Of a stretch of 30,700 nt of DNA, positions 1 through 7,616 are shown piece after piece. This stretch comes from JAKAGZ01 sp964595355 (GTDB lineage Bacteria > Bacteroidota > Ignavibacteria > Ignavibacteriales > Ignavibacteriaceae): assembly GCA_964595355.1 (NCBI GenBank), contig CAZQQD010000025.1:1-30700 (forward strand), written 5' to 3'. The notes under the pieces were generated by a model. That model was not told the DNA's origin and searched no databases. It saw only the letters and a list, made by a program, of their open reading frames with translations. The translations under genes were made by a program, and so were the position numbers. Numbering within the stretch: the first letter of the stretch is position 1; each line of letters opens with the position of its first letter.

Positions 1-14
1 ACAGAACCTCCGTT

Positions 15-1511
15 TTATTTTCGTTTGAAGTTTGCCAGACGCAAACATACTAAATCCTGAATATTTTCAGCCAGTTTAACAGGCACATTAAAATTATTTG
101 CAATTATGGTAAAAGCTACCGGTTCATTATCTGAAGTAAAAGCATAACCTGTAAGACTTCTAACTCCTTCAAGATATCCTGCTTTAGCCCTTATTTTATC
201 TTTTGCTTTTGTGTTTTGAAGTCTGTTACCAAGGCTGCCGTCAACTCCTGCAATTGATAATGAATTATAAAAAGGAATAAAATATCTACTTTTGTACATA
301 TAATTAAGCAAAGTTACAAATTGTTTTGGTGTAACATAATCCAGTCTTGATAATCCACTACCATCTACAAGCATCATACTTTCAGGGTTTATTCCCATTT
401 CTTTAAATAATTTGTTTTCTGCTTTTATTCCGTTTGCTGCAGTTCCGTAACCTTCTTTTTCAAGCCCAATAGTTTTTAAAAGCTGTTCTGCAAAAAAATT
501 TTGACTATTCTTGTTAATAACTTTTATAATTTCTTTTAAGGGTGGAGAATAGGTAGTACAGAGTTTTTTCATTGTTTTATAATTCAAGGACGTGTTTATG
601 TCATCCACATCCATCGGAAAACCATCTACTTTGATTCCTCTTTTCTGTAGTACATCCTTCAATATTACCATTGTATATTGAGTTGGATTATTTACAGTTA
701 CAAAAGTTTTTACTGAATCATCTTTATGAATAGTACCATAAACTGTGACTACATTAGTTCCCCTTTCACGGTATACACTAATGGCACTTACAGAATCTTT
801 AGTTACTGGAATTACATTATTCACAATTACAATATATTTTGTATTAGGCTGGATAGATATAACTGGCAGATTGGTTTTCTCGTTATAGCTTACAGTTAAA
901 TCGACACAGTTATCATTAAATGAAAGTGCACTTGTTTGTGCAGCAAACCAGTTACTTTCATAATCCCATGCCCAACCTGTTCCTAATCCTACATCGTCAA
1001 AAGCATTATCATCACCTATCAGATTTCCAGTAATTTCATCAATTCCATAAGCTGATAAAGAATCGGCCCAATCATTAAAAACTTGGAACATATCATTGTC
1101 ATAAAATCTACCAGAGATTGTTGGATCACCTCGACCCTGAACGACAAGGTCGCCTTTCCATATAGAGCCGTCAAGTGATCCCCTTAAAAAAAGATTTGTT
1201 GAAAATCTATATTCACTTCCAAGCAGAATTATTCCTGCTGCAGTAGTAAATAACTTAAGATCCGATGCAGGTAATAAAAGTTTATTTTCGTCCCTTTTGT
1301 AAAAGTATTCTCCTGTTTCAAGTGATTGGATCATTACTCCCCATTGAGCATTACTAAAGTTAGGATCATTAAAAATATCATCTAATTGGTTGCGGAATTC
1401 CGGAAGTGTTGTGCCTGAATGTCGAAAATTTACTATGGTTGAATCCTGAGCAGTGGTTAGAAAAGAAATAGTAAAAACAAAAATTAATATTTTCGAAATG
1501 TTATTTACCAT
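15..1511 (-). CDS. dacB: D-alanyl-D-alanine carboxypeptidase / endopeptidase, PBP4 (peptidase S13) type
   Basis: A 498-residue protein with an N-terminal signal peptide (hydrophobic residues about 8-20), so it acts in the periplasm, where PBP4 enzymes trim D-Ala or cut peptide crosslinks in peptidoglycan. The serine-hydrolase motifs are visible: SxxK at Ser83-Lys86 (PASDLK), SxN at Ser336-Asn338 (SQN), and the third motif at Lys443-Gly445. The long insert between the first two motifs is typical of the S13 family. The third motif reads KAG, not the usual KTG. The ATG at 1511 overlaps the end of the rluB-type gene by 11 bases and has no clear ribosome site, which suggests translational coupling. 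It is the last gene I can see of the trpS-scpA-scpB-rluB run. The family call is firm; the exact substrate is inferred. Confidence 0.9.
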   Translation of the reverse strand: MVNNISKILIFVFTISFLTTAQDSTIVNFRHSGTTLPEFRNQLDDIFNDPNFSNAQWGVMIQSLETGEYFYKRDENKLLLPASDLKLFTTAAGIILLGSEYRFSTNLFLRGSLDGSIWKGDLVVQGRGDPTISGRFYDNDMFQVFNDWADSLSAYGIDEITGNLIGDDNAFDDVGLGTGWAWDYESNWFAAQTSALSFNDNCVDLTVSYNEKTNLPVISIQPNTKYIVIVNNVIPVTKDSVSAISVYRERGTNVVTVYGTIHKDDSVKTFVTVNNPTQYTMVILKDVLQKRGIKVDGFPMDVDDINTSLNYKTMKKLCTTYSPPLKEIIKVINKNSQNFFAEQLLKTIGLEKEGYGTAANGIKAENKLFKEMGINPESMMLVDGSGLSRLDYVTPKQFVTLLNYMYKSRYFIPFYNSLSIAGVDGSLGNRLQNTKAKDKIRAKAGYLEGVRSLTGYAFTSDNEPVAFTIIANNFNVPVKLAENIQDLVCLRLANFKRK

Positions 1512-2208
1512 AAGTTTTTATTGCTTTACTAATTTCTGATGAAGAAATTATTCTGTAAGAACCGAGTGGAACATCAGCAACAAAATATCCAAAGCCGGAC
1601 CTGTTTAAATTTGTTACAGTATATCCAAGTGTTTTGAACATATTTTTTACAAAATGATTTCTTCCTTCAACAGTTACTATCTCTACAAGTTTTTTAGTGT
1701 TTTTTTTAGGAAATTTTATACTTGTAAATTTACCCCTGGCACCAGCTATAAAAACTCCTTTTAATAATTTCTGAACATCTTGATCCTTAAGATCTCGATC
1801 TAACATAGCTTCATATTTTCTTGGAACAAGGTTTCTGGGATGTGTCATTATGTTAGAAAAATCTCCGTCATTTGTAAGAAGTAAGACTCCTGTGGTGTTG
1901 TAGTCCAATCTTCCAACAGGAAATATTTTTTCTCTGGTTTTGATCAAATCTATGACTGTTTTTCTGTTTTTTTCATCATTTGTTGACGTTATAGTACCCT
2001 TTGGTTTATTCATCAAAAAATATAAATGTCGTTGAGGTGATATTTTCTCGCCATCAAATTTAACTTCGTCTTTTTCCGGATCGACTTTATGAGATAGTGT
2101 TCTGACAATTTTCCCATTTACAGTAATTCTCCCTTTCAAAATTAATTCTTCTGACTTTCTTCTTGATGTGATGCCGCTGTCAGCAATGTACTTATTCAGC
2201 CTGACCAT
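1501..2208 (-). CDS. rluB: rRNA pseudouridine synthase, RluB/RsuA family
   Basis: About 235 residues. An S4 RNA-binding domain covers residues 1-60 (starts MVRLNKYIADSG), followed by the catalytic pseudouridine synthase domain with the RLD motif (VGRLDYNTTG) that holds the nucleophilic Asp. The family isomerises uridine to pseudouridine in 16S or 23S rRNA. RluB is favoured over RsuA because it lies directly downstream of scpA-scpB, a widespread arrangement. The frame stays open upstream to a start at 2244, but ATG at 2208 is chosen because the S4 domain begins there and GGGA lies just ahead of it. It overlaps the end of scpB by 17 bases. The exact target nucleotide cannot be read from sequence. 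Confidence 0.88.
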   Translation of the reverse strand: MVRLNKYIADSGITSRRKSEELILKGRITVNGKIVRTLSHKVDPEKDEVKFDGEKISPQRHLYFLMNKPKGTITSTNDEKNRKTVIDLIKTREKIFPVGRLDYNTTGVLLLTNDGDFSNIMTHPRNLVPRKYEAMLDRDLKDQDVQKLLKGVFIAGARGKFTSIKFPKKNTKKLVEIVTVEGRNHFVKNMFKTLGYTVTNLNRSGFGYFVADVPLGSYRIISSSEISKAIKTYGK

Positions 2209-2845
2209 TATTTTCCCGTGCTTCCTGCTCTTTGTTCTCTTCATTTTCTTCGAGAGCGTTCATCATAATTTTGTTCTTCTGTTCTATGAAATCTTCATCC
2301 TGCATTATCTCTTCAATTTCACGTGGTTTTGGCAGATCACTTAGTTTATTCAAAGCAAAGAATTTTAAGAATTCATTTGTAGTTGCATACAAAAGCGGAC
2401 GTCCTATTGATTCAGCCCTGCCCTTTATAGCAATCAGATTTTTTTCAAGTAGGGTACCTAAAATATAATCGGAGTTTACACCTCTGATTGACTCCAACTC
2501 AGGCTTTGTTATTGGCTGCTTATAAGCTATTATAGCAAGGGTTTCCAGTGCCGCCTGGCTTAATCTTCTTTTACTTTTTTCCGTAGATAAATAGCCTACA
2601 TATTTTGCATATTCCGGTCTTGTTGCAAAAAGATATCCTTCTGAAATTCTTATTATTCGGAAAGAAATATTTTTTTCTTCGTATGCTGAATTAATCTCGT
2701 CAACACACTTATCGACTTCATCATTAGTTATCTGAGTGTCTTCTCCGTCAATTCCTTTAATTGCCTTTATAAGATCTGCTGCGGAAATAGGCTCATCAGA
2801 AGAAAAAATTAATGCTTCAATTATTGAATTGTATATCTTGTCCAT
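2192..2845 (-). CDS. scpB: Segregation and condensation protein B
   Basis: About 217 residues. ScpB is a dimeric winged-helix (kite) subunit of the SMC-ScpAB condensin complex that organises and segregates the chromosome. The middle holds the family hallmark: a helix with AALETLAIIAYKQP followed by PELESIRGVNSD and a GRAESIGRPLLY strand. The tail (last about 25 residues) is acidic and low-complexity. ATG at 2845 is preferred over an in-frame TTG two codons upstream. The start lies inside the end of scpA (29-base overlap), so translation is probably coupled. No smc gene is in the window. Confidence 0.93.
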   Translation of the reverse strand: MDKIYNSIIEALIFSSDEPISAADLIKAIKGIDGEDTQITNDEVDKCVDEINSAYEEKNISFRIIRISEGYLFATRPEYAKYVGYLSTEKSKRRLSQAALETLAIIAYKQPITKPELESIRGVNSDYILGTLLEKNLIAIKGRAESIGRPLLYATTNEFLKFFALNKLSDLPKPREIEEIMQDEDFIEQKNKIMMNALEENEENKEQEARENNGQAE

Positions 2846-3557
2846 TTTCAATTTTATAAATAATAAATTCGTTAAAATCGGAAGTCTCTCTAATACCTAT
2901 TTGTTGCATCTTAATCATTTCTAATAGTGCAATAAATGTAATTACTATTCTGATCTTTTCTTTCATTCCGTCGATTAGACTCATAAAGTGCAAATCGTTG
3001 AATTCTTCCAGTCTTTTTAAAATATATTGAACTTGCTCATCAATGGTAATATTGGTTCTCGTTATTTCGTGGACAGTTTCAGGTTTAATATTATCAATAG
3101 CTCTTTTAAAAGCTTTTGCCAAATCATAAAGAGTCATATTTTTTAAAAGAATTTCATAGTCAGGAACCTTGACCTTGACATCTTTGGAAAAATTACCTCT
3201 AAAGCTAAGTTTTCTCTGATCGGATTCGAGGAATGATAGCTCTTCAGACATTTCCTTATATCTCTTATATTCAAGTAAAGCAGCTATCAATTCTGCCCGT
3301 GGATCAATCTCTTCACCCTTTTCATCCAGCTCCCTTGGCAAAAGCATACGAACTTTTATATGCATTAGTGTTGAAGCCATCAGAATAAAATCTCCGGCTG
3401 TTTCTAGGTCGAGCATCTGAATGATTTTTACGTAGTCCAAAAACTCTTTTGTAATTTTCGATATTGGTATGTCGTAAATATCCAGCTCATCTCTTTTGAT
3501 GAAAAAGAGAAGCAAATCAAGCGGACCTTCAAAATGTTCAAGTTTAATTTTATACAT
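2817..3557 (-). CDS. scpA: Segregation and condensation protein A
   Basis: About 246 residues. ScpA is the kleisin bridging the SMC heads, working with ScpB. The N-terminus is characteristic (FEGPLDLLLFFIKRDELDIYDIPI), as is the following helix (AGDFILMASTLMHIKVRMLLP). A charged central part leads to a C-terminal winged helix near residues 170-240. The frame is open to 3590, but ATG at 3557 is chosen: it begins MYKIKLEHFEGP, has GGGA a few bases upstream, and lies one base past the trpS stop. It is sandwiched between trpS and scpB in one transcription unit. Confidence 0.93.
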   Translation of the reverse strand: MYKIKLEHFEGPLDLLLFFIKRDELDIYDIPISKITKEFLDYVKIIQMLDLETAGDFILMASTLMHIKVRMLLPRELDEKGEEIDPRAELIAALLEYKRYKEMSEELSFLESDQRKLSFRGNFSKDVKVKVPDYEILLKNMTLYDLAKAFKRAIDNIKPETVHEITRTNITIDEQVQYILKRLEEFNDLHFMSLIDGMKEKIRIVITFIALLEMIKMQQIGIRETSDFNEFIIYKIENGQDIQFNN

Positions 3558-3558
3558 C

Positions 3559-4539
3559 TTATCCCATTCCCATTTTTGAATGCACTTCATTCATGGTTTT
3601 CACAGCCTCTTCTCTTCCCCTTTTTTCGCCGTCCGTCAAAATGTCTTTTACTTCATTTAAATTGTTTTCAAAATATTTTCTCTTTTCCCTTATTGGCTCA
3701 ACTAATTCAGAAATTTTTGAAGAGCAGTTCATCTTACAGTCAAAACAACCAAGGGCACCGGATCTGCATCCGGCTTCAACTTCAGAAATATTCCCTGGAT
3801 TAAACTTTTTATGATATGAAAAAACAAGGCAAATTTCAGGATTACCGGGATCTCCTTTTCGGACTTTATTCGGATCGGTAACTGCTTTCTTCATTTTTGA
3901 TTTTATGGTTCCCGGGTCATCTGAAAGGAGAATTGTATTTCCTAAGGATTTACTCATTTTGGCATTTCCGTCAAGACCGGGCAGTCTGGCAAATTTAGTA
4001 AGCTTTGGTTCGGGTTCCGGAAAAACTTTTCCGTACTGATTATTAAATTTTCTTGCAATTTCTCTTGTTATCTCCACGTGAGGCACCTGATCTTCTCCTA
4101 CCGGCACAGCATCACCTTTGTATAAAAGTATGTCTGCTGCCTGAAGAACTGGGTATCCAAGATGTCCAAAAATGACATTATCTATATTCAAATCCCTGAC
4201 CTGGTCCTTCAATGTCGGGTTTCTCTCAAGACGATTAGCTGTGATTAACATTTCAAAAATCAGGTTTAATTCTGTGTGTTGTTTTATCTGTGACTGCCTG
4301 AATATCGGACTTTTTTTCGGATTGAGGCCTGCCGCAAGCCAATCGATCAGCATATCAATAGAATCATTGTAAATATTTGATGTATCCAGATTCGTAGTCA
4401 AAGCATGATAATCTGCAATCAGGTGAAAATTATCAAATTCATCCTGCAGTTTAACCCAGTTTTCTAATGCTCCCACATAATGTCCGATATGCAATTTACC
4501 GGTCGGGCGCATTCCACTAAGTATTCTTTTTTTCGGCAT
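3559..4539 (-). CDS. trpS: Tryptophanyl-tRNA synthetase (class I), with a cysteine set like iron-sulfur TrpRS
   Basis: About 326 residues, usual for bacterial TrpRS, which attaches Trp to tRNA(Trp) using ATP. Both class I signatures are present: the HIGH motif (KLHIGHY, His19-His22 counting from the upstream TTG at 4545) and KMSKS (residues 196-200 in that numbering). The C-terminal tRNA-binding part carries Cys239, Cys260, Cys267 and Cys270 (C-x20-C-x6-C-x2-C), plus Cys274; this resembles the [4Fe-4S] site described in Thermotoga maritima TrpRS. ATG at 4539 is preferred; the in-frame TTG at 4545 is possible. It is the first gene of the run into scpA. The enzyme call is very firm; the cluster is inferred. 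Confidence 0.96.
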   Translation of the reverse strand: MPKKRILSGMRPTGKLHIGHYVGALENWVKLQDEFDNFHLIADYHALTTNLDTSNIYNDSIDMLIDWLAAGLNPKKSPIFRQSQIKQHTELNLIFEMLITANRLERNPTLKDQVRDLNIDNVIFGHLGYPVLQAADILLYKGDAVPVGEDQVPHVEITREIARKFNNQYGKVFPEPEPKLTKFARLPGLDGNAKMSKSLGNTILLSDDPGTIKSKMKKAVTDPNKVRKGDPGNPEICLVFSYHKKFNPGNISEVEAGCRSGALGCFDCKMNCSSKISELVEPIREKRKYFENNLNEVKDILTDGEKRGREEAVKTMNEVHSKMGMG

Positions 4540-4623
4540 ATCCAAGTAAAAAATTTAGAAAATGACCAAATAAAATAATAATAAAGTGGGTAATAATCTT
4601 CTAATTATTCACAAATGAGAAAT

Positions 4624-5139
4624 TTAAGAAAGATAAAGATAGGGTTTCCAATTATCATCCAGTTTTCCAACCACATTTTTGATGAACATTATGTGACTTG
4701 GTTTAAACGGTTTGTATAGCAGATTTAAATTTGCTTCGTCAGGAGTTCTATCTCCTTTTTTGTTATTACATATAGTACAGGCGCAAACAAGGTTTTCCCA
4801 TGAATCGTTGCCTCCACGTGCTTTCGGAACAACATGATCAATGGTTAGCGGAAGATCGCTTCTACCGCAGTATGCACATTTATAGGAGTCTCGCCTGAGA
4901 ATATTTTTTCTTGTGAGCACAACTTTTTTATATGGGAGTGCAATAAATCGACTAAGGCGTATTATACTTGGCCAGGGATAAACTCTGGATATCGACCTGA
5001 GAGTCTTTCTACCATCCTCAAGTATAAGTTCAGCTTTTCCAAGGTAAATAAGTATAATTGCTTTTTTTATATTACAAATTGTTAAAGGTTCGTAACTTTG
5101 ATTTAGAATAAGAACCTTTGCATTTAATTTACCATTTAC
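4624..5139 (-). CDS. HNH endonuclease, start codon unresolved
   Basis: The reading frame encodes an HNH nuclease fold with two zinc-knuckle cysteine pairs (CAYCG and CTICN) around the catalytic His (TIDHVVPKARGGN) and the second half (NLVCAC...NKKGDRTPDEA). The first usual start codon is GTG at 4918-4920, giving 98 residues. The same frame stays open upstream to a TAA near 5177 and encodes KVLILNQSYEPLTICNIKKA and WPSIIRLSRFIALPYKK, the usual N-terminal domain of this family (roughly 165-175 residues). That stretch has no ATG, GTG or TTG in frame. The coordinates given begin at a GTA (VNGKLNAKV) as the likely N-terminal region. The start could be a non-standard codon, or the gene could be frameshifted. 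The family is known as a general HNH nuclease; its substrate here is unknown. Confidence 0.75.
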   Translation of the reverse strand, partial: VNGKLNAKVLILNQSYEPLTICNIKKAIILIYLGKAELILEDGRKTLRSISRVYPWPSIIRLSRFIALPYKKVVLTRKNILRRDSYKCAYCGRSDLPLTIDHVVPKARGGNDSWENLVCACTICNNKKGDRTPDEANLNLLYKPFKPSHIMFIKNVVGKLDDNWKPYLYLS

Positions 5140-5159
5140 GCGTTTCGAAGATTCGAAGA

Positions 5160-5378
5160 CTAACCTCCAACCTCTTTTTTATCCTGAATACTAAAATAAA
5201 TTCTTAAGATAATTCTCACAATAAAAAGAAAAATACTAAATCCAAGAAAAATTTTAAACCAAAAAACAGGTATTGATTTAGTCAGCATCAACACCAATAG
5301 AATTACTATAATACCAATAGAAACATAAGTAAAGATGTTAAAGTTTCGTTTTGTTAAAAATTTACTTTCAGGTTTCAC
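5160..5378 (-). CDS. Small two-helix membrane protein, unknown function
   Basis: A 72-residue ORF starting at GTG 5378. It has two hydrophobic segments, about residues 14-32 (YVSIGIIVILLVLML) and 35-58 (IPVFWFKIFLGFSIFLFIVR), with a short positively charged end (QDKKEVGG). No family recognised. The upstream ribosome site is weak. Its stop (TAG, 5160-5162) lies just ahead of the HNH coding frame, and the GGAGG near its end (5164-5168) would suit a start for the HNH gene. A run of six A in its last codons (5175-5180) is a possible slip site into the HNH frame. It is real-looking because of its clean membrane pattern, but homology could not be checked. Confidence 0.55.
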   Translation of the reverse strand: MKPESKFLTKRNFNIFTYVSIGIIVILLVLMLTKSIPVFWFKIFLGFSIFLFIVRIILRIYFSIQDKKEVGG

Positions 5379-5507
5379 TTAATGTTTTACTTTAAACTTA
5401 TATTATTTAAATATATGCAATTTGAGTCTTATTTTGCAAGTAATAATTTTTGAAACATTTCCGCATTGAATTAAACTAGCTGAGAATTTGCGGAGCAAGA
5501 TAGGTTT

Positions 5508-5885
5508 TTAAGAGTTTTTATAAATAATTGCAACGCAGGAGACATAATCTCTTGAATGGCTCATAGATATCTTTAAACTACTGTTGTTTGATAAAAATGT
5601 TTTTAGTTTTCCCTTCAATGATACGATTGGCATACCGTTAGGTTCATTTGATATTTCAATATCCTGCCATGTTGCTTTTTCGTGCCAACCTGTAGTTAAA
5701 GCCTTATAAACAGCTTCCTTTGCAGCAAATCTTGCTGCTAGATGTTGATATTTACTCGATTTATTTAAACAATATTCTAACTCAGATTTCGTATAAATTT
5801 TATTAAGAAAGTTATCTCCAAATTTATCGACACTTTTTTTAATTCGCTCAATTTCTATTATGTCTATTCCTACTCCGATTATCAT
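5508..5885 (-). CDS. acpS: Holo-[acyl-carrier-protein] synthase
   Basis: A 125-residue enzyme that transfers 4'-phosphopantetheine from CoA to a serine of acyl carrier protein, activating fatty acid synthesis. The N-terminal magnesium-binding motif is present (GVGIDIIEIERI, Asp8), as is the second signature (RFAAKEAVYKAL, Glu57 and Lys61). Length is typical. ATG at 5885 has AAGGA upstream and lies 3 bases past the stop of the gamma-glutamyltransferase gene, so the two are almost surely cotranscribed. No clear terminator follows. Confidence 0.95.
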   Translation of the reverse strand: MIIGVGIDIIEIERIKKSVDKFGDNFLNKIYTKSELEYCLNKSSKYQHLAARFAAKEAVYKALTTGWHEKATWQDIEISNEPNGMPIVSLKGKLKTFLSNNSSLKISMSHSRDYVSCVAIIYKNS

Positions 5886-5888
5886 AAA

Positions 5889-7616
5889 TTAATATCCTTC
5901 AGCTGATCCACTTCCTCTCGGATCAGCTGCTCCATAAATAATGTGATTTTTGTTATCAATCATAATTCCCTCTGCTGTCCCGAGTATAGGAAATTTTCTG
6001 CTAATATTAGTAACTCTGTAGTCCATTTTTATCAGATTATTTATAACATCTTTGCTCAAAGCAAATTTCTCTGAATAAATAAAATCAGGATACCATTGAT
6101 TATGAATTCGTGGTGCTGAAATAGCATCGTTAATGTCCATATTAAAATCTATGCAATTCATAATAACCTGAAGAACAACGGTTATGATGGTAGAGCCTCC
6201 GGGTGATCCTATAATTATATACGGTTTGTCATTCTTCAGTACTATGGTTGGAGTCATTGAGCTAAGCATTCTTTTTTCGGGTTGAATTGAATTTGCCTCA
6301 GTTCCAAGCAATCCAAATTGATTTGGTACACCGGGCTTGGCGCTGAAATCATCCATTTCATTATTAAGAAGAAATCCTGCTCCACCTACAACTATTTTGG
6401 ATCCAAATGCGGAATTAATTGTCGTTGTCACACTTACAGCATTACCCTTTTCATCATATATAGAATAGTGTGTGGTTTCTGTGCTTTCTTTATAACCTGA
6501 TGGCTTGTATGAAGAAATTTTGTCAGGAGGCACTGCTTTATTGCCGGCTTTTTCAATTTTATTAAATATTGATTTTGCATATTTTTTGGAAGTTAATTCT
6601 TTCTCAGGCACATCATAAAAATCTGAATCACCAAGATTATAAGTTCTGTCTGCATATACATATTTCATTGCTTCCACAAGTCTATGTATATATATACTAC
6701 TTCCCCAGTCATTTTGCGTAAAGTGGTAATTCTCAAGAACATTTAAAAGCTCAACCAATGCTATTCCACCAGAACTAGGTGGAGGCATTGATACTATCTC
6801 GTAACCGCGATACTTTCCGGTTACAGGCTTTCTTTCAATTACTTTATATTTATCAAGATCTTCTTGTGTAATATATCCCCCCATAGTTCTTACTTGCCTT
6901 ATAAGTAGTTCAGCTACTTTCCCTTTATAAAAGCCTTCTTTACCTTTTGTTTTTATTTGCTCCAGAGTCCAGGCAAGATCGGGCTGTTTAAATATATCCC
7001 CTTCTTTATATGGTTCGCCATTTTTTGAAAATATTTTCATCGAAGAAGGGTATTTTTTAAAATCAGGCAGAGCATTTTTAAATGACTTTGCGGTTTTAAA
7101 ATCAATTGTCCAGCCATTTCTTGCAATATCTATTGCGGGCTGGATAACATCTTCAAGTTTCATTGTACCATAATTATTGAGAGCGTAAATTAACCCTGCA
7201 ACACTTCCCGGCACACCTGTTGAAGTTGTACCTTCCTGGCTTAAAGCCGGAATATATTTTCCGTTTTTGTCAAGATACATATTTCTGCTAGCTGCCAGAG
7301 GAGCTTTTTCACGAAAATCTATCGTTAGGTTTTTCCCATTCGACAGATGAACGACCATAAAACCGCCACCACCGATATTTCCCGCATAGGGATATGTAAC
7401 CGCCAAAGCAAAGCCAACAGCTACTGCAGCATCGATTGCATTGCCCCCCTTTTTCATTATTTCAACCCCTACATTTGATGCAATTGTGCTTGATGAAACA
7501 ACTACGCCGTGCTTATAGCTTATTAGTTGTATTGCTTCTGAAGCTGCAAGAGGGTTTAATATTAAAATTAATAAAAGAGTGAAGAAAAACTTCTTAGAAT
7601 ATACTGATGTGTGCAT
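5889..7616 (-). CDS. ggt: Gamma-glutamyltransferase (Ntn hydrolase)
   Basis: A 575-residue periplasmic enzyme with a signal peptide (hydrophobic residues about 10-24, cleavage near AAS-EA). It transfers or hydrolyses the gamma-glutamyl group of glutathione and related compounds. The precursor cleaves itself at the Thr that becomes the new N-terminal nucleophile; here that is Thr381 in TTHYS, followed by GNAVSVTTTIN. Also present are LLNNEMDDFS, the SSMTPTIV segment and the GSPGGSTI oxyanion region. Both subunits are complete. ATG at 7616 lies inside the end of the MCE gene (23-base overlap). The family is certain; the physiological substrate is not. Confidence 0.95.
   Translation of the reverse strand: MHTSVYSKKFFFTLLLILILNPLAASEAIQLISYKHGVVVSSSTIASNVGVEIMKKGGNAIDAAVAVGFALAVTYPYAGNIGGGGFMVVHLSNGKNLTIDFREKAPLAASRNMYLDKNGKYIPALSQEGTTSTGVPGSVAGLIYALNNYGTMKLEDVIQPAIDIARNGWTIDFKTAKSFKNALPDFKKYPSSMKIFSKNGEPYKEGDIFKQPDLAWTLEQIKTKGKEGFYKGKVAELLIRQVRTMGGYITQEDLDKYKVIERKPVTGKYRGYEIVSMPPPSSGGIALVELLNVLENYHFTQNDWGSSIYIHRLVEAMKYVYADRTYNLGDSDFYDVPEKELTSKKYAKSIFNKIEKAGNKAVPPDKISSYKPSGYKESTETTHYSIYDEKGNAVSVTTTINSAFGSKIVVGGAGFLLNNEMDDFSAKPGVPNQFGLLGTEANSIQPEKRMLSSMTPTIVLKNDKPYIIIGSPGGSTIITVVLQVIMNCIDFNMDINDAISAPRIHNQWYPDFIYSEKFALSKDVINNLIKMDYRVTNISRKFPILGTAEGIMIDNKNHIIYGAADPRGSGSAEGY

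Noticed and set aside
4586..4612. Hairpin GTGGGTAATAAT/ATTATTCAC after the HNH gene
   Set aside because: Imperfect AT-rich stem with weak T-run; not firm enough for a terminator call.
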